From positions 1 through 9,807 of the forward strand of contig JAPHSB010000400.1 of assembly GCA_026193295.1 (NCBI GenBank): a stretch of 9,807 nt of DNA. Reading direction: 5' to 3'. Source of the DNA: Lysobacterales bacterium. GTDB lineage: Bacteria; Pseudomonadota; Gammaproteobacteria; Xanthomonadales; SZUA-36. Positions 1 to 6,937 of this stretch are shown here, piece after piece (within the stretch, counting starts at the first letter, position 1; each line of letters begins with the position of its first letter). The notes beneath the pieces are model-generated. The model made no database searches. It had not been told where the DNA came from and saw nothing but the letters and a program-made list of their open reading frames with translations. The translations under genes and the position numbers were made by a program.

Positions 1-2
1 AT

Positions 3-3000
3 CCGGGCAGCGTTGGCTCGCCGGCGAACGCCCCCTGGATCATCGCGGCCGGCAATGCCACCCACAACCGCTCGTTCGTCAGCCTGGTGCAGAACCTGAT
101 CGGGGGCGATACGACGCCTCCCGAGGACCTGGTCGGCGTCAGTCAGACCGGTGGCACCGGGCAGTTGCAGATCGTCCATGCCCGGGATTACGGTTTCGCG
201 CTTTGCGGCGTGGGCGAGGCCGAATTGGAATCCGACTGCGACGGCAACCTGGGGCTCAGCAATCCCTGGGACGGCCAGAAGCCCTTCAACGGCGAGATCG
301 TGGTATGCGACCGGGGCACCTATGGGCGCGTTGAGAAGGGCAAGAACGTGCTGCTGGCCGGCGCTGGTGGCTACATCCTGGCCAACACCGACGAGTTTGG
401 GGAAAGCCTCGTGTCCGACGAGCACTGCCTGCCGGCCAGTCATGTCGGCAAGGCGGATGGCGACACGCTGCGCGCCTGGCTGGCCAGCGGCCGCGGCCAT
501 GGCGGCTCGATCAGCGGTTTCTCAGCGGCAAAGCAGGATCGCTTTGGTGACCGGGTTGCGGGCAGCAGCGCGCGCGGGCCGGCGGAGGCGCCGGTCGAAG
601 ATACGCTGAAACCGAACCTGATCGCACCGGGGACCTCGATCCTGGCTGCCAGCAACGAAGGCCAGGAGTTCCGCCTGCTGTCCGGCACTTCCATGTCATC
701 ACCACACATTGCCGGCGCTGCCGCTCTCTTGAAGTCGGTACATGGGGACTGGAGTGCGAGCCAGCTGGCCTCGGCCATCGAGATGACAGCAACGGCCGAA
801 CTCGCAACGGTCAATGGGGCCAAGGCCAATTCGCGCGAACGTGGCGCCGGCCGCCCACAGCTCGGCGAAGCGGCGAACGCGGGTCTGTTTCTCAACGTCA
901 CCGGTAGCCAGTTCAATTTGGCCAACCCGGCGGTGGGTGGCGATCCCGGCAGCTTGAACCTGCCTGGCTTGGTCAATGCCGGCTGCTACCGCAATTGCAG
1001 CTTCAACCGCACCGTGACCGACCAGATGGGCGGCGGTAACTGGACGGCGAACGCGCTTGATTTTCCCGCCGGGGTGAGCGTGTCGGTAAACCCGTCCAGT
1101 TTCACCCTGGCCACTGGGGCTTCCCAGGCGCTGAGCGTGAGCGTGGACCTGGACCAAGCTGGCATCGTCGGCGAATGGGTCGACGGGCGGGTGCGTCTCA
1201 GCGCCGCCGGCTCGCCGGACCAGTACCTGACCGTCTCGGTGTTTGCCGACGGTGGGTCGCTGCCGGACAGCTGGTCCATCAGCGATGAGCGCGACGGAGG
1301 CTGGAAAACGCTGAACCTGTCCGGGTTGGTGGCGCTGCCGGATGCCACGTTCCGCAGCGGTGGCCTGCAGCCAGCCGAGCGCACCGCCCAGGTGCTGGTG
1401 GAGGATCCCACTCCCAGCGATCCTTACGACGGCGGCGAGGGCGTGTTCACGCAATGGCATGCCCTGCCGCAGGGCGGCTTGTGGCTTCACGCGGAAACGC
1501 TGGCGTCCACCGCCGAGGATCTCGACCTTTTCGTGGGGCGTGACGAAAATGGCAACGGCTTTGCTGAGAAGTTCGAAGAATTGTGCAGCAGCACCACGCC
1601 CCAGGATATCGAACGCTGCGACCTCTATGATCTGCCGGCGGGCGATTACTGGATCGTGGTGCAGAACTGGTCCGGTACCAACCCGGAAGGCGATGAGGCC
1701 ACGCTGCTCAGCGCCGGCATCGCTGAAGGCGACGGCAGCCTGGCGGCCAGTGGCCCCGGCAGGACGGTCAGCGGAGAGGCGATTTCGCTGCGCCTGAGTT
1801 GGGACAACCTGGCCGCGTTGCCCGGCGAGGAGTGGCTGGGCGCTATCGGCATCGGGACCCGTCGCGAAACACCGAACAATATCGGCGTGATCCCGGTCCG
1901 TTTCACCCGCAGCGCCATCGGCGCACCCGCCACCTTTCCCCTCTATAACGGCGTCGATCACCAGGTCGCACTCGATGGGGGCCAGGCACACGATCGCCTG
2001 TTTATCGACGTGCCGCCGGGCGCCAGCAGCCTGACCGTCAGCGTCGAGGCGCTCGACGCGGAAATGAACGACGGCCTCGAACTCGAACTGCGGCGCCTCG
2101 GTTTCGACGCTGCCCTGGTTGATCCGCCGTTCGCCGCCTCGCCGGCCGGGGCGGCGGTCATCGGCTCGGATAGCGGGAGTGGCGGAACAGGGCCCTCGGT
2201 GACCGTATCCGGTGGGAGCCTGCAGGCCGGCCGCTGGTATGCCGTGACAGCGAACGGCAATGATTCGCCGGTTGCCGTTGAAGTGCGCGCCGATGTCGCA
2301 TTTGCTGGCTCGGCGCTACCCACTCACCGGGGTCTTTGGTATCCGAGACCGCCACGGGATGGTATACGCCAGGGTTACGACTACAACTGGGGTGAATCAG
2401 ACCGTGCGTTGATCTGGTACAGCTTCGAAGAGGACGGTCAGCCGGCCTGGTACATCGCTGGCAGCCCGACGGTCAGCGGCAATATCTGGGTTTCTGACCT
2501 CTACCGTGTAACCAATGACGGCACGCAGCAGCAGCTGGCCACGGTCGGCAAGGTATCCATCACCGCCCTGGCGGAGGACGACCAGCTGTTTACGTTTACT
2601 CTCTTCGGTCAGTCCGGCACCGACCGGATGCAGCCGAGCGCCGCGCAGACCTGTCCGCAGGTTGACGGCAGCGAGCGCAGCTACACGGGACTCTGGTATC
2701 GCGGTGTCGATGGGCTGGGCGGCGCCAGCGTGGTCGTCAATGCGAACAACCAGGCACAGATTCACTACCTGTTCGACGATTCCGGCAGGCCGCGGTGGCT
2801 GTTCGCCGGGGAAGAGGGGTTGCCGCCGAACGCCCCCGAGATACCTATGCTGCAGTTCACCGGATATTGCGCGCTCTGCGATGGTCTGGAACCCACGTCA
2901 GAACCCGCAGGTGTGCTGTCGCGGGAGTTCAGCAGCGAGACAGCGGGTAGCTGGATGCTCGACTACCTGTTCCAGCCGCCGCTGAGTGGCTCGGTGGAGC

Positions 3001-3047
3001 GCACCGACCAGATCATCAAGCTGACTGATACGCTGGATTGTTTGTAG
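3..3047 (+). CDS. Secreted subtilisin-like serine peptidase (family S8) with PA domain, 3' part
   Basis: The reading frame is open from the left edge, so the gene starts upstream; 1,014 residues are visible (numbered from base 3). Residues 60-161 form an inserted PA domain with the typical pattern GEIVVCDRG (97-105) and an AGAGG/ILANT stretch. The catalytic serine is residue 230 in GTSMSSPHIAG (codon 690-692). The catalytic Asp and His, the oxyanion Asn and any signal peptide must lie outside. Residues about 297-418 resemble the Fn3-like domain that follows the catalytic domain in PA-bearing subtilases. Residues about 463-573 and 643-770 look like PPC-type beta domains (for example DLDLFVGRDENGNG at 507). 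The tail holds two 'GLWY' modules starting near 777 and 896. Several Cys pairs in the PA and Fn3-like parts fit an extracellular protein with disulfides. The likely role is degradation of extracellular protein; the substrate is unknown. The gene converges on kmo, and its TAG stop lies in the head of a REP unit. The family call is firm; the tail domains are inferred from pattern only. Confidence 0.93.
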   Translation, partial: PGSVGSPANAPWIIAAGNATHNRSFVSLVQNLIGGDTTPPEDLVGVSQTGGTGQLQIVHARDYGFALCGVGEAELESDCDGNLGLSNPWDGQKPFNGEIVVCDRGTYGRVEKGKNVLLAGAGGYILANTDEFGESLVSDEHCLPASHVGKADGDTLRAWLASGRGHGGSISGFSAAKQDRFGDRVAGSSARGPAEAPVEDTLKPNLIAPGTSILAASNEGQEFRLLSGTSMSSPHIAGAAALLKSVHGDWSASQLASAIEMTATAELATVNGAKANSRERGAGRPQLGEAANAGLFLNVTGSQFNLANPAVGGDPGSLNLPGLVNAGCYRNCSFNRTVTDQMGGGNWTANALDFPAGVSVSVNPSSFTLATGASQALSVSVDLDQAGIVGEWVDGRVRLSAAGSPDQYLTVSVFADGGSLPDSWSISDERDGGWKTLNLSGLVALPDATFRSGGLQPAERTAQVLVEDPTPSDPYDGGEGVFTQWHALPQGGLWLHAETLASTAEDLDLFVGRDENGNGFAEKFEELCSSTTPQDIERCDLYDLPAGDYWIVVQNWSGTNPEGDEATLLSAGIAEGDGSLAASGPGRTVSGEAISLRLSWDNLAALPGEEWLGAIGIGTRRETPNNIGVIPVRFTRSAIGAPATFPLYNGVDHQVALDGGQAHDRLFIDVPPGASSLTVSVEALDAEMNDGLELELRRLGFDAALVDPPFAASPAGAAVIGSDSGSGGTGPSVTVSGGSLQAGRWYAVTANGNDSPVAVEVRADVAFAGSALPTHRGLWYPRPPRDGIRQGYDYNWGESDRALIWYSFEEDGQPAWYIAGSPTVSGNIWVSDLYRVTNDGTQQQLATVGKVSITALAEDDQLFTFTLFGQSGTDRMQPSAAQTCPQVDGSERSYTGLWYRGVDGLGGASVVVNANNQAQIHYLFDDSGRPRWLFAGEEGLPPNAPEIPMLQFTGYCALCDGLEPTSEPAGVLSREFSSETAGSWMLDYLFQPPLSGSVERTDQIIKLTDTLDCL
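2331..3020 (+). other. Two tandem 'GLWY' C-terminal modules of the S8 peptidase
   Basis: The end of the peptidase contains two related modules. The first begins RGLWYPRPPRDG (from about base 2328) and continues to IWYSFEEDGQPAWYIAGSP. The second begins TGLWYRGVDGLGG (from about base 2685) and continues to IHYLFDDSGRPRWLFAG. Each therefore has a GLWY start, a glycine-rich turn, an aromatic strand, a [ED]D-x-G-x-P/R turn and a second aromatic strand. Similar modules are familiar at the C-termini of secreted proteins of Xanthomonadales-type bacteria. Their function is not known to me; substrate or surface binding is a guess. The second copy carries a CALC pair (about base 2868) that the first lacks. 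Confidence 0.6.
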
Positions 3048-3112
3048 GACCGAATGTATTCGGGAATGTGGAGCATCATCGAAGGAAGATTCCCGACTAA
3101 ATTCGGTCCTAC
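3044..3112. repeat. REPIN-like inverted pair of GTAG-headed REP units
   Basis: The left unit (3044-3067) starts GTAG, then GA, then the palindrome CCGAAT-GT-ATTCGG. The right unit (3112-3089 read on the minus strand) has the same layout and matches the left at 22 of 24 positions. The outermost 12 bases of each unit are perfect inverted copies, the inner eight (3060-3067 and 3089-3096) pair perfectly, and a 21-nt loop (3068-3088) separates the units. A GTAG head, a short internal palindrome and inverted pairing define REP doublets (REPINs; SMAG elements in Stenotrophomonas), which are mobilised by RAYT transposases. No RAYT gene is in the window. The transcript of either strand could fold into a long hairpin, but no T-run follows, so a classical intrinsic terminator is not evident. 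Confidence 0.85.
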
Positions 3113-4470
3113 GTCAGCCCCACGAGGCGGTCTGACACCAGTTCGGCCGCCTTGTCGAGGTCGACCTCGGTCAGCTCATGTTTTCCTGCCAGTAGTTCGT
3201 CCAGGATTTCCGCCTGGACCCGGCCGCGCCGGCAGGCTTCAACGTACGGGACGCGGTGAAACATCACCAGTGAGTAGCGCGGGATGAACACGCCCGGGTG
3301 AAGCCGCTCCAGTTCGCGCTCCAGCGCCTTGCGTAGCATGAACTCCCGGTGGCGGACGGAATCCCGCATGGTGCGGAAGGCGTCCAGCGCCATGTCGGCG
3401 ATGGCTTCCGCGTTGGCTTGGCGGGCGTGCTGCAGCTGGCTGAACGCCGTGTCCCAGTCGTCCGCGCCGCCGTCGATGATTTCCATCAGGGCGGTGCAAT
3501 CCTCGAATGCGGCATTCACGCCCTGGCCGTGAAACGGCACGATGGTATGCGCCGCATCGCCGATCAGCAGGCCCAGGCCTCCCACGTGCCAGTGACTGCA
3601 GCGAATCGTTCCCATCTGGCCGACCGGGTTGTCGGAGAACTCCCTCTCCAGCTCCGGAATCAGCGGCGCCGCATCGGGAAAATTGAAAGCCATGAAGGCC
3701 TCCTGGCGGGTCCAGGAATCCAGTTCGGCAAAGCCCCAGGGCATGCGATGGTCGCCCTTGCGGGGCAGGAACAGCATGGCCGAAAAATTGCCGTCGATGT
3801 CGGGCATGGCAATCATCATGTAACCGCCGCGCGGCCAGACGTGGAGCGCATGGGGGTCCAGTGGCGGCTGCCCGTCCGCGCCGGCCGGAATCGACAACTG
3901 CTTCCAGCCGGCGTCCAGCAGTTCCTGCCCGATCTGCAGGTCGGACGCCCCCAGCATGCTGCGGCGCACCCGCGATCCGGCGCCGTCAGCCCCGACCAAC
4001 ACGTCGAAGGTCCGCTCGCCGGCATCATCCAGCGAAAGGGTGCGCGCGCTCCAGTCGATAGCCTGCAGTTTTTGCCCGAACCGGATGTGCACCTTGCCGG
4101 TAGCCTCGGCCGCGTCGAGCAGGCAGTGCGTGAGGCGTTCCCGGCTGATGCTGTACAGCGCTTCGTAGGCATAGATCCCGTAGGGCTGCAGCGTCGTTGC
4201 GCCCCGGCGGTCGTGGATCATGCGCCCGTGCAGCGCAGTCACCAACGTGCCGACGGCTTGCTCCATGCCGGCCAGGCGCAGGGCATGGCGGCCGCGCTCA
4301 CCGAGCGACAGGATGCCGGGTCCGGGGGCCAGCGGCGCGCCCCGGCGCGGGTCGGGAGAGCGCTCGAACAGCTCGGATGAGAAACCCCGCTGAGCCAGCA
4401 GGATGGCCAGCAGCGTGCCGCTCAGGCCGCCGCCGATGATGGTGATGTTGCGGGTATCGCGGATACGCAT
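3109..4470 (-). CDS. kmo: Kynurenine 3-monooxygenase
   Basis: This FAD-dependent aromatic hydroxylase converts L-kynurenine to 3-hydroxykynurenine with NADPH and oxygen, a cytoplasmic step of tryptophan degradation and quinolinate/NAD formation. The 453 residues match the usual family length. Visible landmarks are the N-terminal Rossmann motif IIGGGLSG (11-18), the DGAGSRVRR motif (162-170) and the flavin-binding stretch GDAAHTIVPFHGQGVNA (304-320). R83 and Y97 sit where the family places its substrate-binding Arg/Tyr pair. The C-terminal part (about 369-425) has the Kmo-specific pattern with FMLRKALE, FIPRYSLVMF and RRGRVQAEIL. This separates it from generic salicylate-type monooxygenases. 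The ATG directly follows the kynU stop codon and has only a weak ribosome site (AGGC/AAAG) inside the end of kynU, so translational coupling is likely. Its TAG stop lies in the GTAG head of the right REP unit. Confidence 0.95.
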   Translation of the reverse strand: MRIRDTRNITIIGGGLSGTLLAILLAQRGFSSELFERSPDPRRGAPLAPGPGILSLGERGRHALRLAGMEQAVGTLVTALHGRMIHDRRGATTLQPYGIYAYEALYSISRERLTHCLLDAAEATGKVHIRFGQKLQAIDWSARTLSLDDAGERTFDVLVGADGAGSRVRRSMLGASDLQIGQELLDAGWKQLSIPAGADGQPPLDPHALHVWPRGGYMMIAMPDIDGNFSAMLFLPRKGDHRMPWGFAELDSWTRQEAFMAFNFPDAAPLIPELEREFSDNPVGQMGTIRCSHWHVGGLGLLIGDAAHTIVPFHGQGVNAAFEDCTALMEIIDGGADDWDTAFSQLQHARQANAEAIADMALDAFRTMRDSVRHREFMLRKALERELERLHPGVFIPRYSLVMFHRVPYVEACRRGRVQAEILDELLAGKHELTEVDLDKAAELVSDRLVGLT

Positions 4471-5748
4471 TTACTTTGCCTGGGCCGCCCAGTCCCCAAC
4501 TTGCCGCAGGAATTCGTGGCAGTCCTCGAAACGATTGTACAGCGGCACCGGCGCGACCCGCAGGATGTCCGGTTCGCGCCAGTCACTCACCACGCCATGC
4601 TCCCCCAGCCAGCGATACAGCTCGCGGCCCCGTTCGTGACCGGCGCGCACCCTCAGGGAAAGCTGGCAGCCGCGGCGCCCGGGGTCGGCTGGTGTCAGCA
4701 CTTCGAGCACGTCACCCAGCCGGGATTCGATGGCGCCGGCCAGCCATTGCGTCATGCCGAGGGATTTGGCCCGCAGGCGCTCCATGCCCGCCTCCCGGAA
4801 CAGCGCGAGCGAGGCGCGCAGCGGCGCCATGGCCAGGATTGGGGGATTGGACAGCTGCCACGCCTCGGCCCCGGCTGCAGGCGTGAAGTGTGGATCCATG
4901 CGAAAACGGCCGCTGCGCTCGTTGCCCCACCAGCCCTCGAAACGGGGCAGCGAAGTATCGCCGGCGTGACGCGCGTGCACGAAACTGGCCGCCACCGCGC
5001 CCGGCCCGCCGTTGAGGTATTTGTAGGTGCACCAGGCCGCGAAATCACAGCCGGAATCGTGCAGCTGCAGCGGCAGGTTGCCGGCCGCGTGCGCCAGGTC
5101 GAAACCGACGCGGGCCCCGGCCGCGTGCCCGGCGACGGCGATCCGCCGCAGATCGAACGCCTGGCCGCTTGCATACTGCACACCGGGCCACAGGACCAGC
5201 GCCACCTCTTCACCGTGCGCTTTCAGCCAGGCCTCGATATCTGCTTCCTCATGCAGGCGGCCTCCGGACCCCGGCTCCAGTTCCACCAGGCATTGCGCCG
5301 GATCCAGGCCATGAAAACGGATCTGGGACTCCACCGCGTAGCGATCGGAAGGAAAGGCGCCGCGCTCGATCAGGATCTTGCGCCGGTGGCCTGCCGGCCG
5401 GTAAAAACTGACCATCAGCAGGTGCAGGTTGACGGTCAGGGTATTCATGACCGTCACTTCGCCCGGCTCCGCGCCGACCAGTCCTGCCAGCATTGCCGCA
5501 AGGTCGTCACCGTAATCGATCCAGCAGGGCTCGCCCCGAAAGTGACCGCTCACGGCGAGTTTGCGCCACCGCCCCATCTCGGTTTCCAGCGCCGATTCGG
5601 CTGTGCGGGGCTGCAAGCCCAGCGAGTGACCGCAGAAGTAAGCCTGGTCGCCGCCCGCTGACTGTTGCGGTATCCAGAAGGCATCACGGAATTCCCGCAG
5701 GTCGTCCTGGCGATCAAGCTCACGCGCACTTTCCAACAGGTTTTCCAT
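4471..5748 (-). CDS. kynU: Kynureninase
   Basis: This PLP enzyme hydrolyses kynurenine to anthranilate, or 3-hydroxykynurenine to 3-hydroxyanthranilate, releasing alanine. With Kmo beside it, the second reaction is the likely job. The product is 425 residues, normal for the family. The PLP-binding lysine is K243 in CTYKYLNGGPG (240-250), preceded by the cofactor-binding segment GFDLAHAAGNLPL (215-227). Other family landmarks are YFCGHSLGLQP (37-47) and WWGNERSGRFRM (273-284). I chose the ATG at 5748 because a GAGGA ribosome site (plus-strand 5758-5762) lies nine bases upstream. An in-frame ATG at 5769 would sit at the predicted transcription start, and the TTG at 5775 would sit within the -10 box. 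The TAA stop (4473-4471) touches the ATG of kmo with no gap, indicating a two-gene operon. The other kynurenine-pathway genes (tryptophan dioxygenase, haaO) are not in the window. Confidence 0.96.
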   Translation of the reverse strand: MENLLESARELDRQDDLREFRDAFWIPQQSAGGDQAYFCGHSLGLQPRTAESALETEMGRWRKLAVSGHFRGEPCWIDYGDDLAAMLAGLVGAEPGEVTVMNTLTVNLHLLMVSFYRPAGHRRKILIERGAFPSDRYAVESQIRFHGLDPAQCLVELEPGSGGRLHEEADIEAWLKAHGEEVALVLWPGVQYASGQAFDLRRIAVAGHAAGARVGFDLAHAAGNLPLQLHDSGCDFAAWCTYKYLNGGPGAVAASFVHARHAGDTSLPRFEGWWGNERSGRFRMDPHFTPAAGAEAWQLSNPPILAMAPLRASLALFREAGMERLRAKSLGMTQWLAGAIESRLGDVLEVLTPADPGRRGCQLSLRVRAGHERGRELYRWLGEHGVVSDWREPDILRVAPVPLYNRFEDCHEFLRQVGDWAAQAK

Positions 5749-5774
5749 TCGGCTCAGTCCTCGACGCATGGCCA

Positions 5775-5780
5775 ATTATA
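5775..5780 (-). promoter_or_regulatory. Candidate -10 box of the kynU-kmo promoter
   Basis: Read on the minus strand this is a perfect TATAAT. It would start transcription near base 5768, leaving a leader of about 20 nt that holds the GAGGA ribosome site and the ATG at 5748. No hexamer close to TTGACA is found 16-18 bp upstream (GCCAAT at 17 bp), which hints at an activated or weak promoter. Confidence 0.5.
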
Positions 5781-5781
5781 C

Positions 5782-5801
5782 GAACATTGACCTGAACATT
5801 G
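5782..5801. repeat. Perfect 8-bp direct repeat in the kynU/queA control region
   Basis: GAACATTG occurs at 5782-5789 and again at 5794-5801, separated by ACCT, giving a 12-bp period. Both copies lie directly upstream of the kynU -10 box, where the -35/-10 spacer of that promoter would be. The second copy overlaps the proposed -35 of queA. The position suits a regulator binding site. Kynurenine operons of pseudomonads are controlled by an Lrp/AsnC-type regulator (KynR), but I cannot tell whether this is such a site. Confidence 0.5.
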
Positions 5802-5827
5802 GCTCCGATCCGCTGCACACGTACAAT
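5799..5827 (+). promoter_or_regulatory. Candidate sigma70 promoter of queA
   Basis: TTGGCT (5799-5804) and TACAAT (5822-5827) are separated by exactly 17 bp. Transcription would begin near 5834, giving a short leader before the ATG at 5850. This would exclude the upstream in-frame starts (TTG 5799, ATG 5826), which overlap the promoter itself. It probably drives queA, the methyltransferase and tgt. Confidence 0.5.
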
Positions 5828-5849
5828 GCGCGCGGAGCCCCGACTGGCC

Positions 5850-6872
5850 ATGTCCTTGAAACGCAACACCTTCCATTTCGATCTACCGCGCGAACTGATC
5901 GCCCAGAACCCGCTGCCGAATCGTTCGGACAGCCGCCTCTTGCAGCTGTCGCTGGCGAGCGGCCGGGTTGCCGATCGCCGCTTTCGCGATCTGCCAGGCC
6001 TGCTGCATACCGGCGACCTGCTGGTGTTCAACGACACGCGGGTGATCCCGGCCCGGTTGTATGGCCGCAAGGAGAGCGGCGGGAGAGTCGAGGTCATGCT
6101 GGAGCGGTTGCTGGGCGACCGGGAATGCCTGGCCCAGTTGCGCGTCAGCAAAACAATGCGGCGCGGCGGGGCAATCCAGTTGGAAGACGGTTCCCGCTTA
6201 CTGGTGGAAGGCAGGGAAGACACGTTTTTCCGCCTGCGTCTCGAAGAGGGTAGCCTGAGCCAGAAGTTGCAGGTCCTGGGCCACATGCCACTGCCGCCTT
6301 ACATCACCCGCGAAGACACACCGGCCGATGCCGAGCGTTACCAGACGGTTTACGCCGAGCGGCCGGGTGCCGTTGCAGCGCCGACCGCGGGCCTGCATTT
6401 TGATGCCGGTCTGCTGGCCGAGCTCGATGCGCGAGGCATCGAACAGGCCCATGTGACTTTGCACGTCGGCGCCGGAACCTTTCAGCCGGTGCGCAGCGAA
6501 AACATCGAGGATCACCGCATGCATGCGGAGTACCTGGAGATCTCGCAGGCGGCCTGCGCCGCGGTCGAGCGCGCTCGCGAGCGGGGCGGGCGGGTGATCG
6601 CGGTCGGCACCACGTCGGTGCGGGCGCTGGAGAGCGCCGCACAGGAAGGAAAGTTGCAGCCATTTGCCGGTGACAGCCGGATTTTCATTTACCCTGGCTA
6701 CCGCTTCCGCGTCATCGACGGCCTGGTGACCAACTTCCACCTGCCCGAATCGACCTTGCTGATGTTGGTGTGCGCCCTCGCCGGTACCGATCAAACGCTG
6801 GCAGCTTACCGTCACGCGGTCGCCGAAGGTTATCGCTTTTTCAGCTACGGCGACGCCATGCTGATCCTGTGA
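5850..6872 (+). CDS. queA: S-adenosylmethionine:tRNA ribosyltransferase-isomerase
   Basis: QueA transfers and isomerises the ribosyl group of S-adenosylmethionine onto preQ1 already placed at position 34 of tRNA, making epoxyqueuosine. The 340 residues show the family blocks in order: LVFNDTRVIPARLYG (58-72), YQTVYAERPGAVAAPTAGLH (164-183), VTLHVGAGTFQPVR (202-215), VGTTSVRALES (252-262), TNFHLPESTLLMLV (294-307) and YRFFSYGDAM (328-337). It ends directly after the SYGDAM block and is about 16 residues shorter than the E. coli protein, which has an extra tail; the core is complete. The ATG at 5850 gives the usual family N-terminus (a hydrophilic start then FHFDLPRELIAQ). A GGAG lies at 5834-5837, slightly far at 12 nt. 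The gene is divergent from kynU, and the methyltransferase begins 65 nt downstream. Confidence 0.97.
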   Translation: MSLKRNTFHFDLPRELIAQNPLPNRSDSRLLQLSLASGRVADRRFRDLPGLLHTGDLLVFNDTRVIPARLYGRKESGGRVEVMLERLLGDRECLAQLRVSKTMRRGGAIQLEDGSRLLVEGREDTFFRLRLEEGSLSQKLQVLGHMPLPPYITREDTPADAERYQTVYAERPGAVAAPTAGLHFDAGLLAELDARGIEQAHVTLHVGAGTFQPVRSENIEDHRMHAEYLEISQAACAAVERARERGGRVIAVGTTSVRALESAAQEGKLQPFAGDSRIFIYPGYRFRVIDGLVTNFHLPESTLLMLVCALAGTDQTLAAYRHAVAEGYRFFSYGDAMLIL

Positions 6873-6937
6873 TGAGGGCGGGAAGCGCCGCGCCTTGTAT
6901 GTAATAATTCGCTCCGCGATTGAAACCGGAGTTTGCG

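Noticed and set aside
33..60. AAGN motif near the left edge as the subtilase oxyanion-hole asparagine
   Set aside because: It follows the APW motif, where PA-bearing subtilases have a VAAST/VGAG-type strand; the true oxyanion Asn in this family lies some residues further upstream, outside the window.
699..1991. Long open frame on the minus strand (430 codons) inside the S8 peptidase gene
   Set aside because: It lies opposite a confidently recognised gene in GC-rich DNA, has no recognisable domain, and reads as a low-complexity Arg/Ala/Gly-rich shadow.
3349..4380. 343-codon plus-strand open frame opposite kmo
   Set aside because: It is fully antisense to a gene with all its family motifs; the composition (His, Arg, Gln, Ala rich) is typical of a shadow frame.
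4501..5661. 386-codon plus-strand open frame opposite kynU
   Set aside because: Antisense shadow of kynureninase with no family motif or ribosome site.
5799..5849. Earlier in-frame starts for queA (TTG 5799, ATG 5826)
   Set aside because: They coincide with the -35 and -10 boxes of the proposed promoter, add residues absent from QueA proteins, and have no ribosome site.
6873..6937. Promoter or terminator between queA and the methyltransferase (GTAATAAT near 6901-6908; weak GGCG/CGCC hairpin near 6876-6889)
   Set aside because: No -35 match at proper spacing and only a four-base-pair stem without a T-run; not strong enough to annotate.
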